From NCBI GenBank assembly GCA_036265345.1, contig DATAPE010000019.1:1-29457 (forward strand): DNA of 29,457 bases, written 5' to 3'. Positions within the stretch are counted from its first letter, which is position 1, and every line of letters begins with the position of its first letter. Source of the stretch: DATAPE01 sp036265345. Its GTDB lineage: Bacteria > Actinomycetota > CADDZG01 > WHSQ01. The notes under the pieces were generated by a model. The model ran no database searches and was not told where the DNA came from. It worked only from the letters and a program-made list of their open reading frames with translations. Shown in pieces: positions 7,350-15,281 of the stretch. The position numbers and the translations under genes are program-made.

Positions 7350-8714
7350 GTGAGGGTGCTCCTGTGGCATGGCTATCTGATGTCCGGGACCGGTTCGAAC
7401 ATCTACACGGCGAATGTGGCTCGCTCATGGAAGCGCAGTGGCCACGACGTTCTCGTCATGTGTCAGGAGCCGCATCCCGAGAGATTCGGATTCGTGGACG
7501 GCTTCGTCACCCTTGGTCCCGCCAACGCGGCTGCGGAGCTGAGTGGATCGCCTTCAGGACGCGAGGGCGGTGGACGGTGCGTAGTTGTCCGTCCCTACAT
7601 CGGGGACCTCCTGCCGGTTTACGTTCTGGATGCGTACGAGGAGATCGAGGCGAAGACCTTCGTGGATCTCACCGACGACGAGCTGGCTCGGTACACGAGC
7701 CTCAACATCGAGGCGCTCCGGTCGGTGATCGATGAGTTCAGCCCTGATGCTCTCATAACCGGACACGAAGTGATGGGGCCGTACATCGCGCGCGAAGCTT
7801 GCGAACAGACGGGTGCGACCTACGTCGCAAAGCTCCATGGAAGCGCGCTCGAGTACGCGGTGAAGCTGCAGGATCGGTACCGACATTTCGCAGCCGAAGG
7901 TTTGGATGCCGCTCGCTACGTGATCGGCGGAAGCCGTTACATGATCGACGCGGCCAGCAGGGTCCTGCCGGGATGGGAGGACAAAGCAAAGGTCGTCAAT
8001 CCCGGATGCGATGTGGACCTCTTCCGTCCCATCACTCGGCCTGCCTTCGACACGCTGCGCGTGGGATACGTGGGCAAGCTCATCGCATCCAAGGGGGTCG
8101 ATCATCTGTTGGCTGCTCTTCCACTTCTCGAACTGGATGCCGAGGTTGTGATCGTGGGCTTCGGGGGCGATGAGGACCAACTCCGTTCGCTGTGGGGGGC
8201 GTTGCACCGAGGCGACAGGGAGGACGCGCTTGCGATCGCGTCCCTCGGGGACCTGGGGGGCCATGCATCGCTCCGGGAGTTCATCGATCGTCAGCCACCG
8301 AGCTACTTCGCGCGCGCGCGGACCCTCGATGTCCGGTTCCCCGGCCGCTTGGATCACGGCCCCCTGTCCAAGGTTCTGCCCACCTTCGACGTGCTGGTGG
8401 CGCCCTCTGTCGTCCCCGAAGCCTTCGGCATGGTCGCCGCAGAAGCCGCCGCTTGCGGGGTCCTCCCGGTAGTGCCGCGCCATTCCGGCATCGGAGAAGC
8501 CGGCGCGGTCCTCGAGGCTGAGCTCGGAATGGAGGGGGCGCTCATCTTCGATCCGGCCGACCCGATCGCCGGCATCGCCGGCGCGGTGAACGGTCTGCTG
8601 GCGCGGCCCGAGGCAGAGCGCAGGCAGAAGGGGGCCGAAGCCGCATCGGTAGCCCGAAGGCTCTGGTCCTGGGACGTGGTCGCAGCCAAGCTCCTGGCGC
8701 TCGCGGCCCCCTGA
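7350..8714 (+). CDS. GT-B fold family 4 glycosyltransferase
   Basis: A 454-residue retaining glycosyltransferase (GT4 type). The N-terminus MRVLLWHGYLMSGTGSN has the Gly-rich acceptor-domain loop. The nucleotide-sugar domain begins near 237 (RVGYVGKLIASKGVDHL). The E-x7-E motif is present as PEAFGMVAAE (E357 and E365), followed by ACGVLPVV. GTG 7350 is chosen because it starts at the natural GT-B beta strand and sits 7 nt after TAGGGT. Neither donor nor acceptor can be read from sequence. It stands alone, diverging from a membrane-protein gene and facing arfB across a repeat-rich gap, so context does not point to a polysaccharide cluster. Confidence 0.9.
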   Translation: MRVLLWHGYLMSGTGSNIYTANVARSWKRSGHDVLVMCQEPHPERFGFVDGFVTLGPANAAAELSGSPSGREGGGRCVVVRPYIGDLLPVYVLDAYEEIEAKTFVDLTDDELARYTSLNIEALRSVIDEFSPDALITGHEVMGPYIAREACEQTGATYVAKLHGSALEYAVKLQDRYRHFAAEGLDAARYVIGGSRYMIDAASRVLPGWEDKAKVVNPGCDVDLFRPITRPAFDTLRVGYVGKLIASKGVDHLLAALPLLELDAEVVIVGFGGDEDQLRSLWGALHRGDREDALAIASLGDLGGHASLREFIDRQPPSYFARARTLDVRFPGRLDHGPLSKVLPTFDVLVAPSVVPEAFGMVAAEAAACGVLPVVPRHSGIGEAGAVLEAELGMEGALIFDPADPIAGIAGAVNGLLARPEAERRQKGAEAASVARRLWSWDVVAAKLLALAAP

Positions 8715-8742
8715 GGGCCGATGCGATGGCCGTTCGCGGTTC

Positions 8743-8778
8743 TGGACCACGTGGACCACATGGACCCCATGGACCACG
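8743..8778 (+). repeat. four tandem 9-nt repeats (TGGACCACN)
   Basis: Four head-to-tail 9-nt units at 8743-8751, 8752-8760, 8761-8769 and 8770-8778: TGGACCACG, TGGACCACA, TGGACCCCA, TGGACCACG. They lie 28 bp after the glycosyltransferase stop, in a gap between convergent genes. Read as codons they would give a DHVDHMD-like string, but no gene is supported here. Slipped-strand expansion is the simplest origin. Confidence 0.85.
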
Positions 8779-8856
8779 CACTTTCGCGTCGACGGATAGT
8801 CCGAAAGGCCGGTTGGCATGGCGCGGCGCCAAGTACTTATCGCGCCCAGGAAGCTT

Positions 8857-8918
8857 GTGGTGACTGCGGTGACTGTGGTGCTTTTGCCCAAAAGCACCGC
8901 GGGCACCACGGGCACCAC
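8857..8918 (+). terminator. long imperfect hairpin with 9-nt internal period
   Basis: Arms of 29 nt (8857-8885 and 8890-8918) flank a GCCC loop. The top 11 pairs next to the loop are unbroken (GTGGTGCTTTT with AAAAGCACCGC, one G-U). Below them the arms repeat every 9 nt (GTGGTGACT, GCGGTGACT against GGGCACCAC), with only three mismatches and a few G-U pairs. It sits between the convergent glycosyltransferase and arfB genes, so a bidirectional terminator is likely, though there is no clear run of U after it. A repeat-derived or mobile hairpin element is the alternative. Confidence 0.6.
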
Positions 8919-8954
8919 ACGTTTCTGGGAAGAGGGGTATTCGAACTACTGCTT

Positions 8955-9395
8955 CTAACTGTCCTCGTTCACGCCTCGCCGCGACCGCTTGATCGCGCCG
9001 CGGCGTTTCTTCTGCTGGATCCGCTCGTCCGTTGCCCGTCGGCTGGGTTTCGTCGGGCGCCTCTTCTTTTCCACATGCAGCGCGTCTTCGAGTAGTCGCG
9101 CCAGCCGCTCGAGCACTTCTTCCCGGTTCCGCAGCTGGGAGCGGTGAGCCGCGCTGCTGAGCTGAAGGTTCCCGCTCGTGTCGATGCGGTTGCGCAGGCG
9201 GTCGCGGATGCGTTCTCGCTGCCGGGGGCCGAGCGCGGCCGAACGATCGACGTTCCAGGAGAGGTCGATTCTCGTCGATGCCTTGTTCGCATGCTGTCCA
9301 CCCGGCCTCCCCGACGTCGAGTGACGCAGTTCGATCTCCGACATCGGGATCGCCACCGATCGGGTAACTCGAAGGGGTCCGCTCTCAGGGCTCAT
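8955..9395 (-). CDS. arfB: ribosome-rescue peptidyl-tRNA hydrolase ArfB (YaeJ)
   Basis: A 146-residue GGQ-domain protein that releases peptides from stalled ribosomes. It has the catalytic GGQ at 32-34 within GRPGGQHANK and no codon-recognition domains. Its basic C-terminal tail (KKRRPTKPSRR and following) would enter the empty mRNA channel. Length and layout match ArfB rather than release factors RF1/RF2. ATG 9395 overlaps the TGA stop of the upstream thioredoxin-domain gene (ATGA), so it is translated by coupling from that gene. Confidence 0.92.
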   Translation of the reverse strand: MSPESGPLRVTRSVAIPMSEIELRHSTSGRPGGQHANKASTRIDLSWNVDRSAALGPRQRERIRDRLRNRIDTSGNLQLSSAAHRSQLRNREEVLERLARLLEDALHVEKKRRPTKPSRRATDERIQQKKRRGAIKRSRRGVNEDS

Positions 9396-11380
9396 GTAAG
9401 TTGCGCGGCCAGAGCTTCAGGCGTGTCGACGGGTTGCCGGCAGGTCCCGTGGCTGCAAACGTAGGCCGTGGCTCTGCCGTCAAGCATCGGCCTGTTCTGA
9501 AGCAGTGGCACCCTCGTTGCACCCCGCTCCTCGGTCTGCAACAGGACTTTGTTGGGTCGGAACCCCTGCCGCGCTACCTCCAGCATCGCGTCGGTGCCGG
9601 GATCGTCCTGCGGACCGATGATCACTATCTCTGGAGGGCTCGAGGTATAGAAGTCGAGCGCCGACAGGAGGTGAGCGAAGCCCTGCGGCGCCTGCTCCAT
9701 CGCGCTTCGCATCAACTGGAGAGGCGCCACCGCGGCCCTCTCGTAGCGATCCTCCTGGAAGATCAGATTCATCCTCTGTAACTCCAGGGCGAGGACGGAG
9801 TTCGAGGCCGGAACCGGGCTGTCCATGATGTCCTTGGGGCGCGTGATCAGGACCTCGGCATCTGTGCCCGTGGTGAAGAAACCACCTCTCTCATCCGAGA
9901 ACAGGTCGAGGGCCGCATCCGCAGCCCACCGCGCCCGCTCCAACCAGAGCGGTTCGAAGGTCGCTTCATAGAGTGACAGACAGGCCTCGAGGGTGAAGGC
10001 ATAGTCCTCGGCATAGCCGAGGTATCTCACTTCTCCGTCTCGGTACGAGCGCATCAGCCGTCCCTCTACACACAAGGTCGAAAAGACGAACTCCATGCAC
10101 TCCCGCGCTGCTTGTACCCAGTCGGGTTCGCTCAACGCTATGCCGGCCTCGGCCAGTGCCGACGCGGCGAGTGCATTCCACGCGGTGATGACCTTGGTGT
10201 CGGTTGCCGGCCTCGGTCGCTGCGCGCGACGTTGCAGCAACGCAGCTCGGGCTCGGGCCACGCCGTCACTCTCGCCACCAGCAGCGGCGAGTACCGGGAT
10301 GTTCTGACCCTCGAAGTTCCCGCTCTTCGTGAAGCCCCAGCGCGCGATCGCCGTGGCGGCATCCTGCCCTGCCGCGTCCCGGACCTCATCGAGAGTCCAC
10401 ACGTAGAACTTGCCCTCCACACCTTCGGAGTCCGCGTCCAGCGACGACCAGAAGCCGCCGGCGGGGTCGCGCATCTCTCGAAGCAACCACTCAGCGGTCA
10501 TGGCCGCGACCTCCCGGTAGCGCGAGGTTTCGAACTTCTGCCAGGAACGCGCGTACGTGCGCAAGAGCTGAGCGTTGTCGTACAGCATCTTCTCGAAGTG
10601 GGGGACGATCCACTGGCGGTCGACCGAATAGCGGTGGAATCCGCCTCCCAGCTGATCGAAGATTCCTCCCGCTGCCATTCGATCGAGCGTTAGCGTGAGG
10701 GGGCCGCGAGTATTGGCGCCGCGCAGCAGAAGTCTCAGCAGCAGATCGAGGACCGGTGCCTGAGGGAACTTGGGGGCGCCGCCGAAGCCTCCATAGACCG
10801 TATCGAGGCTGCGCGCTATCGAGATCGCGGCGCCGTCGAGGATGTCATCTGTGAGCGGATCATCGGGCATCGCGATGCCGGCCGACGCATCGATGTGCTC
10901 CATCAGCTTCTTCGCCTGATCTTCGGCGTCCTCACGGCGCTGCTGCCAGATCTCGTCTATCGCGAGGAGAAGTCGCTTGAACGACGGCAGGCCGTGACGA
11001 TCTTCGGGCGGGAAGTAGGTGCCTCCATAGAAAGGAGTGCCGTTGGGCGTCAGGAACACGGTCATCGGCCAACCACCTTGGCCCGTCATCGCCTGTACTG
11101 CCGCCATATACACCGCGTCGACGTCGGGGCGTTCCTCGCGATCGACTTTCACGGGTACGAAGTGCTCGTTCACGAGGCGAGCCGTTTCGGCGTCTTCGAA
11201 CGACTCGTGCGCCATCACGTGACACCAATGGCAGGCGGCGTACCCGATCGACAGCAGGACGGGCTTGTTCTCGGCTCGGGCGCGCGCCAGGGCCTCCTCC
11301 CCCCATGGGAACCAGTCCACCGGATTGTCCTTGTGCTGCAGCAAGTAAGGACTGGTCTCTGCCGCCAACCGGTTGCTCAT
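9392..11380 (-). CDS. thioredoxin-domain protein of the YyaL/SSP411 (DUF255) family
   Basis: A 662-residue protein. The N-terminal thioredoxin-like domain (about 1-165) has the CHWC motif at 50-53 and a GGWPMTVF cis-Pro segment (102-109). An alpha/alpha-toroid domain resembling N-acylglucosamine epimerases/glycosidases fills the rest. Family members are widespread (bacterial YyaL, animal SPATA20) and lack a settled biochemical role. Length is typical. ATG 11380 is preceded directly by GGAGGG and, 9 nt upstream, by GATAAT, so the leader is very short or absent. It is first in an operon with arfB. Confidence 0.92.
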   Translation of the reverse strand: MSNRLAAETSPYLLQHKDNPVDWFPWGEEALARARAENKPVLLSIGYAACHWCHVMAHESFEDAETARLVNEHFVPVKVDREERPDVDAVYMAAVQAMTGQGGWPMTVFLTPNGTPFYGGTYFPPEDRHGLPSFKRLLLAIDEIWQQRREDAEDQAKKLMEHIDASAGIAMPDDPLTDDILDGAAISIARSLDTVYGGFGGAPKFPQAPVLDLLLRLLLRGANTRGPLTLTLDRMAAGGIFDQLGGGFHRYSVDRQWIVPHFEKMLYDNAQLLRTYARSWQKFETSRYREVAAMTAEWLLREMRDPAGGFWSSLDADSEGVEGKFYVWTLDEVRDAAGQDAATAIARWGFTKSGNFEGQNIPVLAAAGGESDGVARARAALLQRRAQRPRPATDTKVITAWNALAASALAEAGIALSEPDWVQAARECMEFVFSTLCVEGRLMRSYRDGEVRYLGYAEDYAFTLEACLSLYEATFEPLWLERARWAADAALDLFSDERGGFFTTGTDAEVLITRPKDIMDSPVPASNSVLALELQRMNLIFQEDRYERAAVAPLQLMRSAMEQAPQGFAHLLSALDFYTSSPPEIVIIGPQDDPGTDAMLEVARQGFRPNKVLLQTEERGATRVPLLQNRPMLDGRATAYVCSHGTCRQPVDTPEALAAQLT

Positions 11381-11420
11381 CCCTCCATGATTATCGAGAA
11401 AGAGAATGCCCCGGCGCGCC

Positions 11421-11426
11421 TAGGCT
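11421..11426 (+). promoter_or_regulatory. -10 box for the 11433 membrane-protein gene (leaderless)
   Basis: TAGGCT, six bases (TCGCCG), then GTG 11433. The spacing is the same as for mca, purB and others. Confidence 0.58.
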
Positions 11427-11432
11427 TCGCCG

Positions 11433-11744
11433 GTGGCCGCCCTGGCGTATGTGCTGCTTCCCGTTAGCGGGCTCGCCGCTTATCTCAAAGGGGCTACGCC
11501 GAGAACCCGGTTCCACGGTCTGCAAGCGATCGCCTTCGGGGCGGTGTGGCCGGTGCTCCTGTACGCGGCGACCTGGACCACGCCGGTGGTAACGCAGCTG
11601 GTTGGCGCCGTCGGTTTCCTGGGGTGGGTGACCCTGATCGTCAGTACCGCCGCCGGACGGGACCTTCAGCTTCCGTTCGTGGGCAGGCGCTTGAGAGCCG
11701 CGGCCCAAGCACGGGTCACAGACCCGGTGTCGCTCGGAAGATAA
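11433..11744 (+). CDS. small membrane protein, DUF4870-like
   Basis: A 103-residue protein with hydrophobic helices at about 3-18, 31-48 and 52-71 and a basic C-terminal tail. The RFHGLQAI segment (26-33) after a short first helix, and the PFVGR segment after the last helix, resemble the DUF4870/Tic20-like small membrane proteins, whose core reads RFHAxQ. That family link is from memory and moderate. GTG 11433 follows TAGGCT by 6 nt. It ends 69 bp before the dodecin start. Confidence 0.68.
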   Translation: MAALAYVLLPVSGLAAYLKGATPRTRFHGLQAIAFGAVWPVLLYAATWTTPVVTQLVGAVGFLGWVTLIVSTAAGRDLQLPFVGRRLRAAAQARVTDPVSLGR

Positions 11745-11770
11745 GCCGCCTTCCCCTCTGGGGCCGTTTG

Positions 11771-11776
11771 TACAAT
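11771..11776 (+). promoter_or_regulatory. -10 box of the dodecin-purADE operon
   Basis: TACAAT, preceded by TTG, lies 37 nt before the dodecin GTG, leaving a leader of about 30 nt that carries GAGGTG (11804-11809) as ribosome site. No convincing -35 is seen. Unlike most promoters here it is not leaderless. Confidence 0.45.
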
Positions 11777-11813
11777 CGGGCGGTCCCCTCCTCCCCAACG
11801 AAAGAGGTGCCGC

Positions 11814-12017
11814 GTGGCGGTGATCAAGACGATCGACCTCGTCGGCGTCTCCTCAGAATCGTGGCGAGATGCCGCCAATCAGGCGCTTACCGAAGCCTCC
11901 CGAACGATCCGCGGGATCACCGCCATGGAAGTCATCGAGACCTCGTGCAACGTGGTGGACGGTCAGATCAGTGAGTACCTCACGCACGTCCGCATCCAGT
12001 TCCGGATAGAGAGGTAG
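11814..12017 (+). CDS. dodecin family protein
   Basis: A 67-residue beta-alpha-beta-beta protein of the dodecin family, which forms dodecameric shells that store flavin (and in some members CoA). It shows VIKTIDLVGVSSESW, a central helix with EASRTIRG (27-34) and a C-terminal strand HVRIQFRIE. The Trp that stacks flavin in characterised dodecins (DWFEV in the mycobacterial one, from memory) aligns with Ala37 here (TAMEV). The second position where many bacterial dodecins carry Trp is Thr43. The only Trp is W17 in the SESW segment. Flavin binding may therefore be altered or absent. It is the first gene of an operon with purA, whose start is 2 bp after its stop. Confidence 0.88.
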   Translation: MAVIKTIDLVGVSSESWRDAANQALTEASRTIRGITAMEVIETSCNVVDGQISEYLTHVRIQFRIER

Positions 12018-12019
12018 TC

Positions 12020-13300
12020 GTGCCCGGAACCGCACTCGTGGGCATCCAATGGGGTGACGAGGGCAAGGGAAAGGTCACCGACCTTCTCTCCGAACACACA
12101 GACTTCGTCGTTCGCTATCAGGGCGGGAACAACGCGGGTCACACGATCGTGGTGGATGGAGAGCGATACGCACTTCATTTGGTGCCGACCGGGATCCTGT
12201 ACCCGCATTGCACTCCCGTTATCGGCCCGGGTGTTGTCGTCGACCCTCAGGTCCTGCTGGAAGAGATGGAGACATTGCGGGAGCGAGGCATCGATACCTC
12301 CCGGCTGCTGCTGTCGGGGAACGCGCACATGATCATGCCTTACCACCTCGAGTTGGATCGCGTGATCGAGCGCAGGCTCGGAAAGAACCGGCTGGGTACC
12401 ACCAAGCGCGGGATCGGCCCCGCCTATGCCGACAAGGCCGCTCGCATAGGGCTGCGGATCCAGGATCTCCTCGATCCCAAGATCTTCTCGGAGAAACTCG
12501 CCGTTGCGCTGAAGGAGAAGAACCTTCTGCTCACGCGCGTGTACGGACGACTGCCTCTCGCGCAGGACGAGATCGAGGCCAATTACATGGACTACGCGCG
12601 GAAGCTGGGCCCCCATATCGCCGACACGGCACAGATCCTTCAGCGGGCTTTGGACCGGGGAAAGAGCGTGCTATTCGAAGGGGCACAGGCAACGATGCTG
12701 GACCTCGACCACGGGACCTATCCGTTCGTGACCTCGTCCAATCCCATCTCGGGGGGCGCCTGTGCAGGCGCGGGCGTGGGGCCGCGCGACATCACAAGTG
12801 TCGTCGGTATCGCCAAGGCCTATTGCACGCGGGTAGGTGCGGGACCGTTTCCTTCCGAGGCCGACCCTGCCGACGGCGAGATCCTTCTTGAAGTGGGTGA
12901 CGAGTACGGAGCAACGACCGGGCGCAAGCGGCGGTGCGGATGGTTCGATGCAGTTGCAGCTCGCTATGCAGCACGACTCAACACACTGACGGAGCTCGTC
13001 GTCACCAAGCTCGACGTTCTGTCCGCGTTCGACCCGATCAAGGTTTGCGTGGGTTACGAGTTCAAGGGTGAGCTCTACGAGGACTTCCCCCCGAACCAAA
13101 CGATCTTCAACAAGTGCGTGCCGGTATGGGAGGAGTTTGCCGGCTGGACCGACTCGCTGCGGGAGGCAAGGGTTCTGGACGACTTGCCGAAGGAAGCGCG
13201 CGCCTACCTGGAATCCCTGGAAGCGCTGGCCGGCGTCCCCGTCTCGTGGGCGTCGGTAGGTCCGGGCCGGGAGGAGATGGTGCGGGTCCGCGAGGTGTGA
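12020..13300 (+). CDS. purA: adenylosuccinate synthetase
   Basis: Joins IMP and aspartate with GTP to adenylosuccinate, the first step of the AMP branch. The 426-residue protein is full length. The N-terminal GDEGKGK loop (12-18) holds catalytic D13, and H41 lies in NNAGHT. KRGIGPAY, ITSVVGIAKAYCTRVG and TTGRKRRCGW, which bind IMP and GTP, are all present. GTG 12020 starts 2 bp after the dodecin stop, and its stop overlaps purD by 4 bp. Confidence 0.97.
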   Translation: MPGTALVGIQWGDEGKGKVTDLLSEHTDFVVRYQGGNNAGHTIVVDGERYALHLVPTGILYPHCTPVIGPGVVVDPQVLLEEMETLRERGIDTSRLLLSGNAHMIMPYHLELDRVIERRLGKNRLGTTKRGIGPAYADKAARIGLRIQDLLDPKIFSEKLAVALKEKNLLLTRVYGRLPLAQDEIEANYMDYARKLGPHIADTAQILQRALDRGKSVLFEGAQATMLDLDHGTYPFVTSSNPISGGACAGAGVGPRDITSVVGIAKAYCTRVGAGPFPSEADPADGEILLEVGDEYGATTGRKRRCGWFDAVAARYAARLNTLTELVVTKLDVLSAFDPIKVCVGYEFKGELYEDFPPNQTIFNKCVPVWEEFAGWTDSLREARVLDDLPKEARAYLESLEALAGVPVSWASVGPGREEMVRVREV

Positions 13301-14592
13301 GCGCGACGAAAGTGCTCTTGCTTGGATCCGGGGGCCGCGAGAGCGCCCTCGCGTGGGCGCTGGCTCGCTCTGCGTCTACCTCAGAGCTGGTGGCAGCTCC
13401 CGGCAACGCCGGCATCGCAGAGTTCGCTGCGATCGAACCCGCTCCGGTCCTTGACGCTGCCGGCGCAGTGGCAGTGGCGACCCGGGTGCAACCGGACCTC
13501 GTGGTCATCGGTCCCGAAGCGCCGCTGGTGGCAGGCGCGGGGGGTGCGCTGCGCGAGCGGGGTTTTGCAGTCTTCGGACCGGACGCGTCGGCCGCCCGGG
13601 TAGAGGGCTCGAAGACCCACGCCAAGGAGCTCATGGAGCGGGCGGGCATCCCGGCAACCCGCTGGGGCTCCTTCACTTCTCCCGACGACGCGATCGCGTT
13701 CGCCGATGAGCTCGGGCCCCCCTACGTCATCAAGGCCGACGGTCTGGCCGCAGGCAAGGGAGTGGTCGTCACCCCCGAGCGCGACGAGGCGATCGCTGCG
13801 ATCCGTGCGGCCCTGTTGGAAGGGCGCTTCGGAGAGGCGGGCCAGCGTGTCGTCGTCGAGGAGTTCCTCGATGGCGAGGAGCTGTCGCTGATCGCGTTCA
13901 GTGACGGCGCGAATCTCCTGGCCTGCGAGCCCGCCCAGGACTTCAAGCGAGCGCTCGACGGAGACCAGGGACCCAACACGGGCGGGATGGGTTCGTATTC
14001 GCCGGTGCCTTCGTGCCCTCCGTCTGAGGCAGAGCGGATCGCCGACGACCTCCTCCGTCCGATGCTTCAGACCATCGCCGAAGAGGGTGCGCCCTTCGTC
14101 GGCGCGCTCTACGCAGGCCTGGCGCTTACCAGCAAAGGACCCAGGGTCGTCGAGTTCAACGCCCGCTTCGGCGATCCCGAGACCCAGGCTCTCGTTCCAC
14201 GACTGCGATCCGATCTCGCCGCCATCTGCCTGGCGTGCGCCAAGGGGGACCTGTCCGGGACGCAGCTGGAGTGGACGCCGGATCGGTGTGTGACGGTGGT
14301 ACTCGCGGCCGGCGGATACCCCGGCCCCCACAGCTCCGGGCTTCCCATCGAAGGTCTCGACGACGCCGCTTCCTTGCCCGGCGTATACCTGTTCCACGCC
14401 GGGACTGCGGTGGAGAACGGGAGGCTGGTCACGGCGGGGGGCCGGGTGATGGCGGTAAGCGCCCTTGGTCCCTCTCTGAAAGCCGCTCGCTCCGTCGCGT
14501 ACCACGCGGTTTCAAAGATCTCGTTTCCGCATATGCATTTCCGTACCGACATCGCTGCGCGGGCGGCCTCGATCGAAGGGAGCACAACATGA
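13297..14592 (+). CDS. purD: phosphoribosylamine-glycine ligase
   Basis: ATP-grasp ligase making glycinamide ribonucleotide, step 2 of purine synthesis. The 431-residue protein has the N-terminal LLLGSGGRESAL, the ATP-grasp core KADGLAAGKGVVV, GPNTGGMGSYSP and the metal-binding VEFNARFGDPETQ. The frame stays open further upstream inside purA. GTG 13297, in a GTGA overlap with the purA stop, is chosen because it places VSATKVLLLGSGG at the N-terminus as in the family. Confidence 0.96.
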   Translation: MSATKVLLLGSGGRESALAWALARSASTSELVAAPGNAGIAEFAAIEPAPVLDAAGAVAVATRVQPDLVVIGPEAPLVAGAGGALRERGFAVFGPDASAARVEGSKTHAKELMERAGIPATRWGSFTSPDDAIAFADELGPPYVIKADGLAAGKGVVVTPERDEAIAAIRAALLEGRFGEAGQRVVVEEFLDGEELSLIAFSDGANLLACEPAQDFKRALDGDQGPNTGGMGSYSPVPSCPPSEAERIADDLLRPMLQTIAEEGAPFVGALYAGLALTSKGPRVVEFNARFGDPETQALVPRLRSDLAAICLACAKGDLSGTQLEWTPDRCVTVVLAAGGYPGPHSSGLPIEGLDDAASLPGVYLFHAGTAVENGRLVTAGGRVMAVSALGPSLKAARSVAYHAVSKISFPHMHFRTDIAARAASIEGSTT

Positions 14593-15053
14593 CAACGCTG
14601 GTCGGCATCGTGATGGGAAGCGATTCGGACATGGAGACGATGGAGAAAGCGGGCTCCGTGCTCGATCGCTTCGACGTCGGCTACGAGATAGAGGTCATGT
14701 CCGCGCACCGCAAGCCGCATCGCGTAACGGACTACGCGGCCGGCGCCGCAGACCGGGGGCTCGGAGTGATCATCGCGGGAGCGGGCCTTGCTGCACACCT
14801 GCCGGGCGTGGTCGCGGCGCACACGATCCTTCCGGTGATCGGCGTTCCGTTGTATCAACCGGGTCTGGCGGGGGCGGACGCGCTCTATTCCTGTGTACAG
14901 ATGCCTCCTGGTGTTCCGGTCGCGACCGTCGCGATCGGGGGAGCAAAGAACGCCGCGGTCCTGGCAGTGCAGATCCTGTCGGTGGCGAGTGAGGATCTGC
15001 GCGGCCGGCTGCGCGCTTACAAGAAAGAGCTTGCCGAGGGCCTCAAGCTTTAG
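14589..15053 (+). CDS. purE: N5-carboxyaminoimidazole ribonucleotide mutase (class I PurE)
   Basis: Rearranges N5-CAIR to CAIR in step 6. The 154-residue protein shows GSDSD (10-14), MSAHRKP (37-43, with active-site His40), AGAGLAAHLPGVVAAHT, and MPPGVPVATV. The usual SAHRTP reads SAHRKP. ATG 14589 overlaps the purD stop (ATGA). Its partner PurK, which class I enzymes need, is not in the window. A hairpin 40 bp after the stop probably ends this operon. Confidence 0.95.
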   Translation: MTTLVGIVMGSDSDMETMEKAGSVLDRFDVGYEIEVMSAHRKPHRVTDYAAGAADRGLGVIIAGAGLAAHLPGVVAAHTILPVIGVPLYQPGLAGADALYSCVQMPPGVPVATVAIGGAKNAAVLAVQILSVASEDLRGRLRAYKKELAEGLKL

Positions 15054-15092
15054 AGATCCCGCGAAAAGTCGGCCAGGCAGCCGCTAACTCGG

Positions 15093-15112
15093 TCCTGGTC
15101 CCCTGACCAGGA
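15093..15112 (+). terminator. hairpin after purE
   Basis: A perfect 8-bp stem TCCTGGTC/GACCAGGA around CCCT, starting 40 nt after the purE stop, with no T-run behind it. It probably ends the dodecin-purADE transcript. The rest of the 228-bp gap (15054-15281) shows no gene. Confidence 0.6.
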
Positions 15113-15281
15113 GGTCTGCTCCCCCGCTCGCCCGTCCGGGCAGCGCAGGGAGGGTGCCTCTGGACTCGAGAGCTTGGATTGGTTACAAAGAGCCGTTCCT
15201 ATTGCCGCCCGCGTTCGCGTTTCACCCAGGTGAGCGGTGACCGGGTCAGGGCTTGTCGATCGGAGAGAAGGAGGGTTTCGG

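Noticed and set aside
7554..8918. 454-codon minus-strand frame over the glycosyltransferase
   Set aside because: It is the antisense shadow of a gene with clear GT4 motifs; its start region is the 9-nt repeat gap.
8721..9095. 124-codon frame with DHVDHMD and HHGHH strings
   Set aside because: The strings are the translated 9-nt repeats and the rest is antisense to arfB, so it is not a credible gene.
11755..11766. short CCCC-TCT-GGGG hairpin before the dodecin promoter
   Set aside because: Only four pairs, common by chance in high-GC DNA; not enough for a terminator call.
13114..13296. N-terminal extension of purD inside purA
   Set aside because: It lies in the purA 3' end; the family N-terminus begins at GTG 13297.
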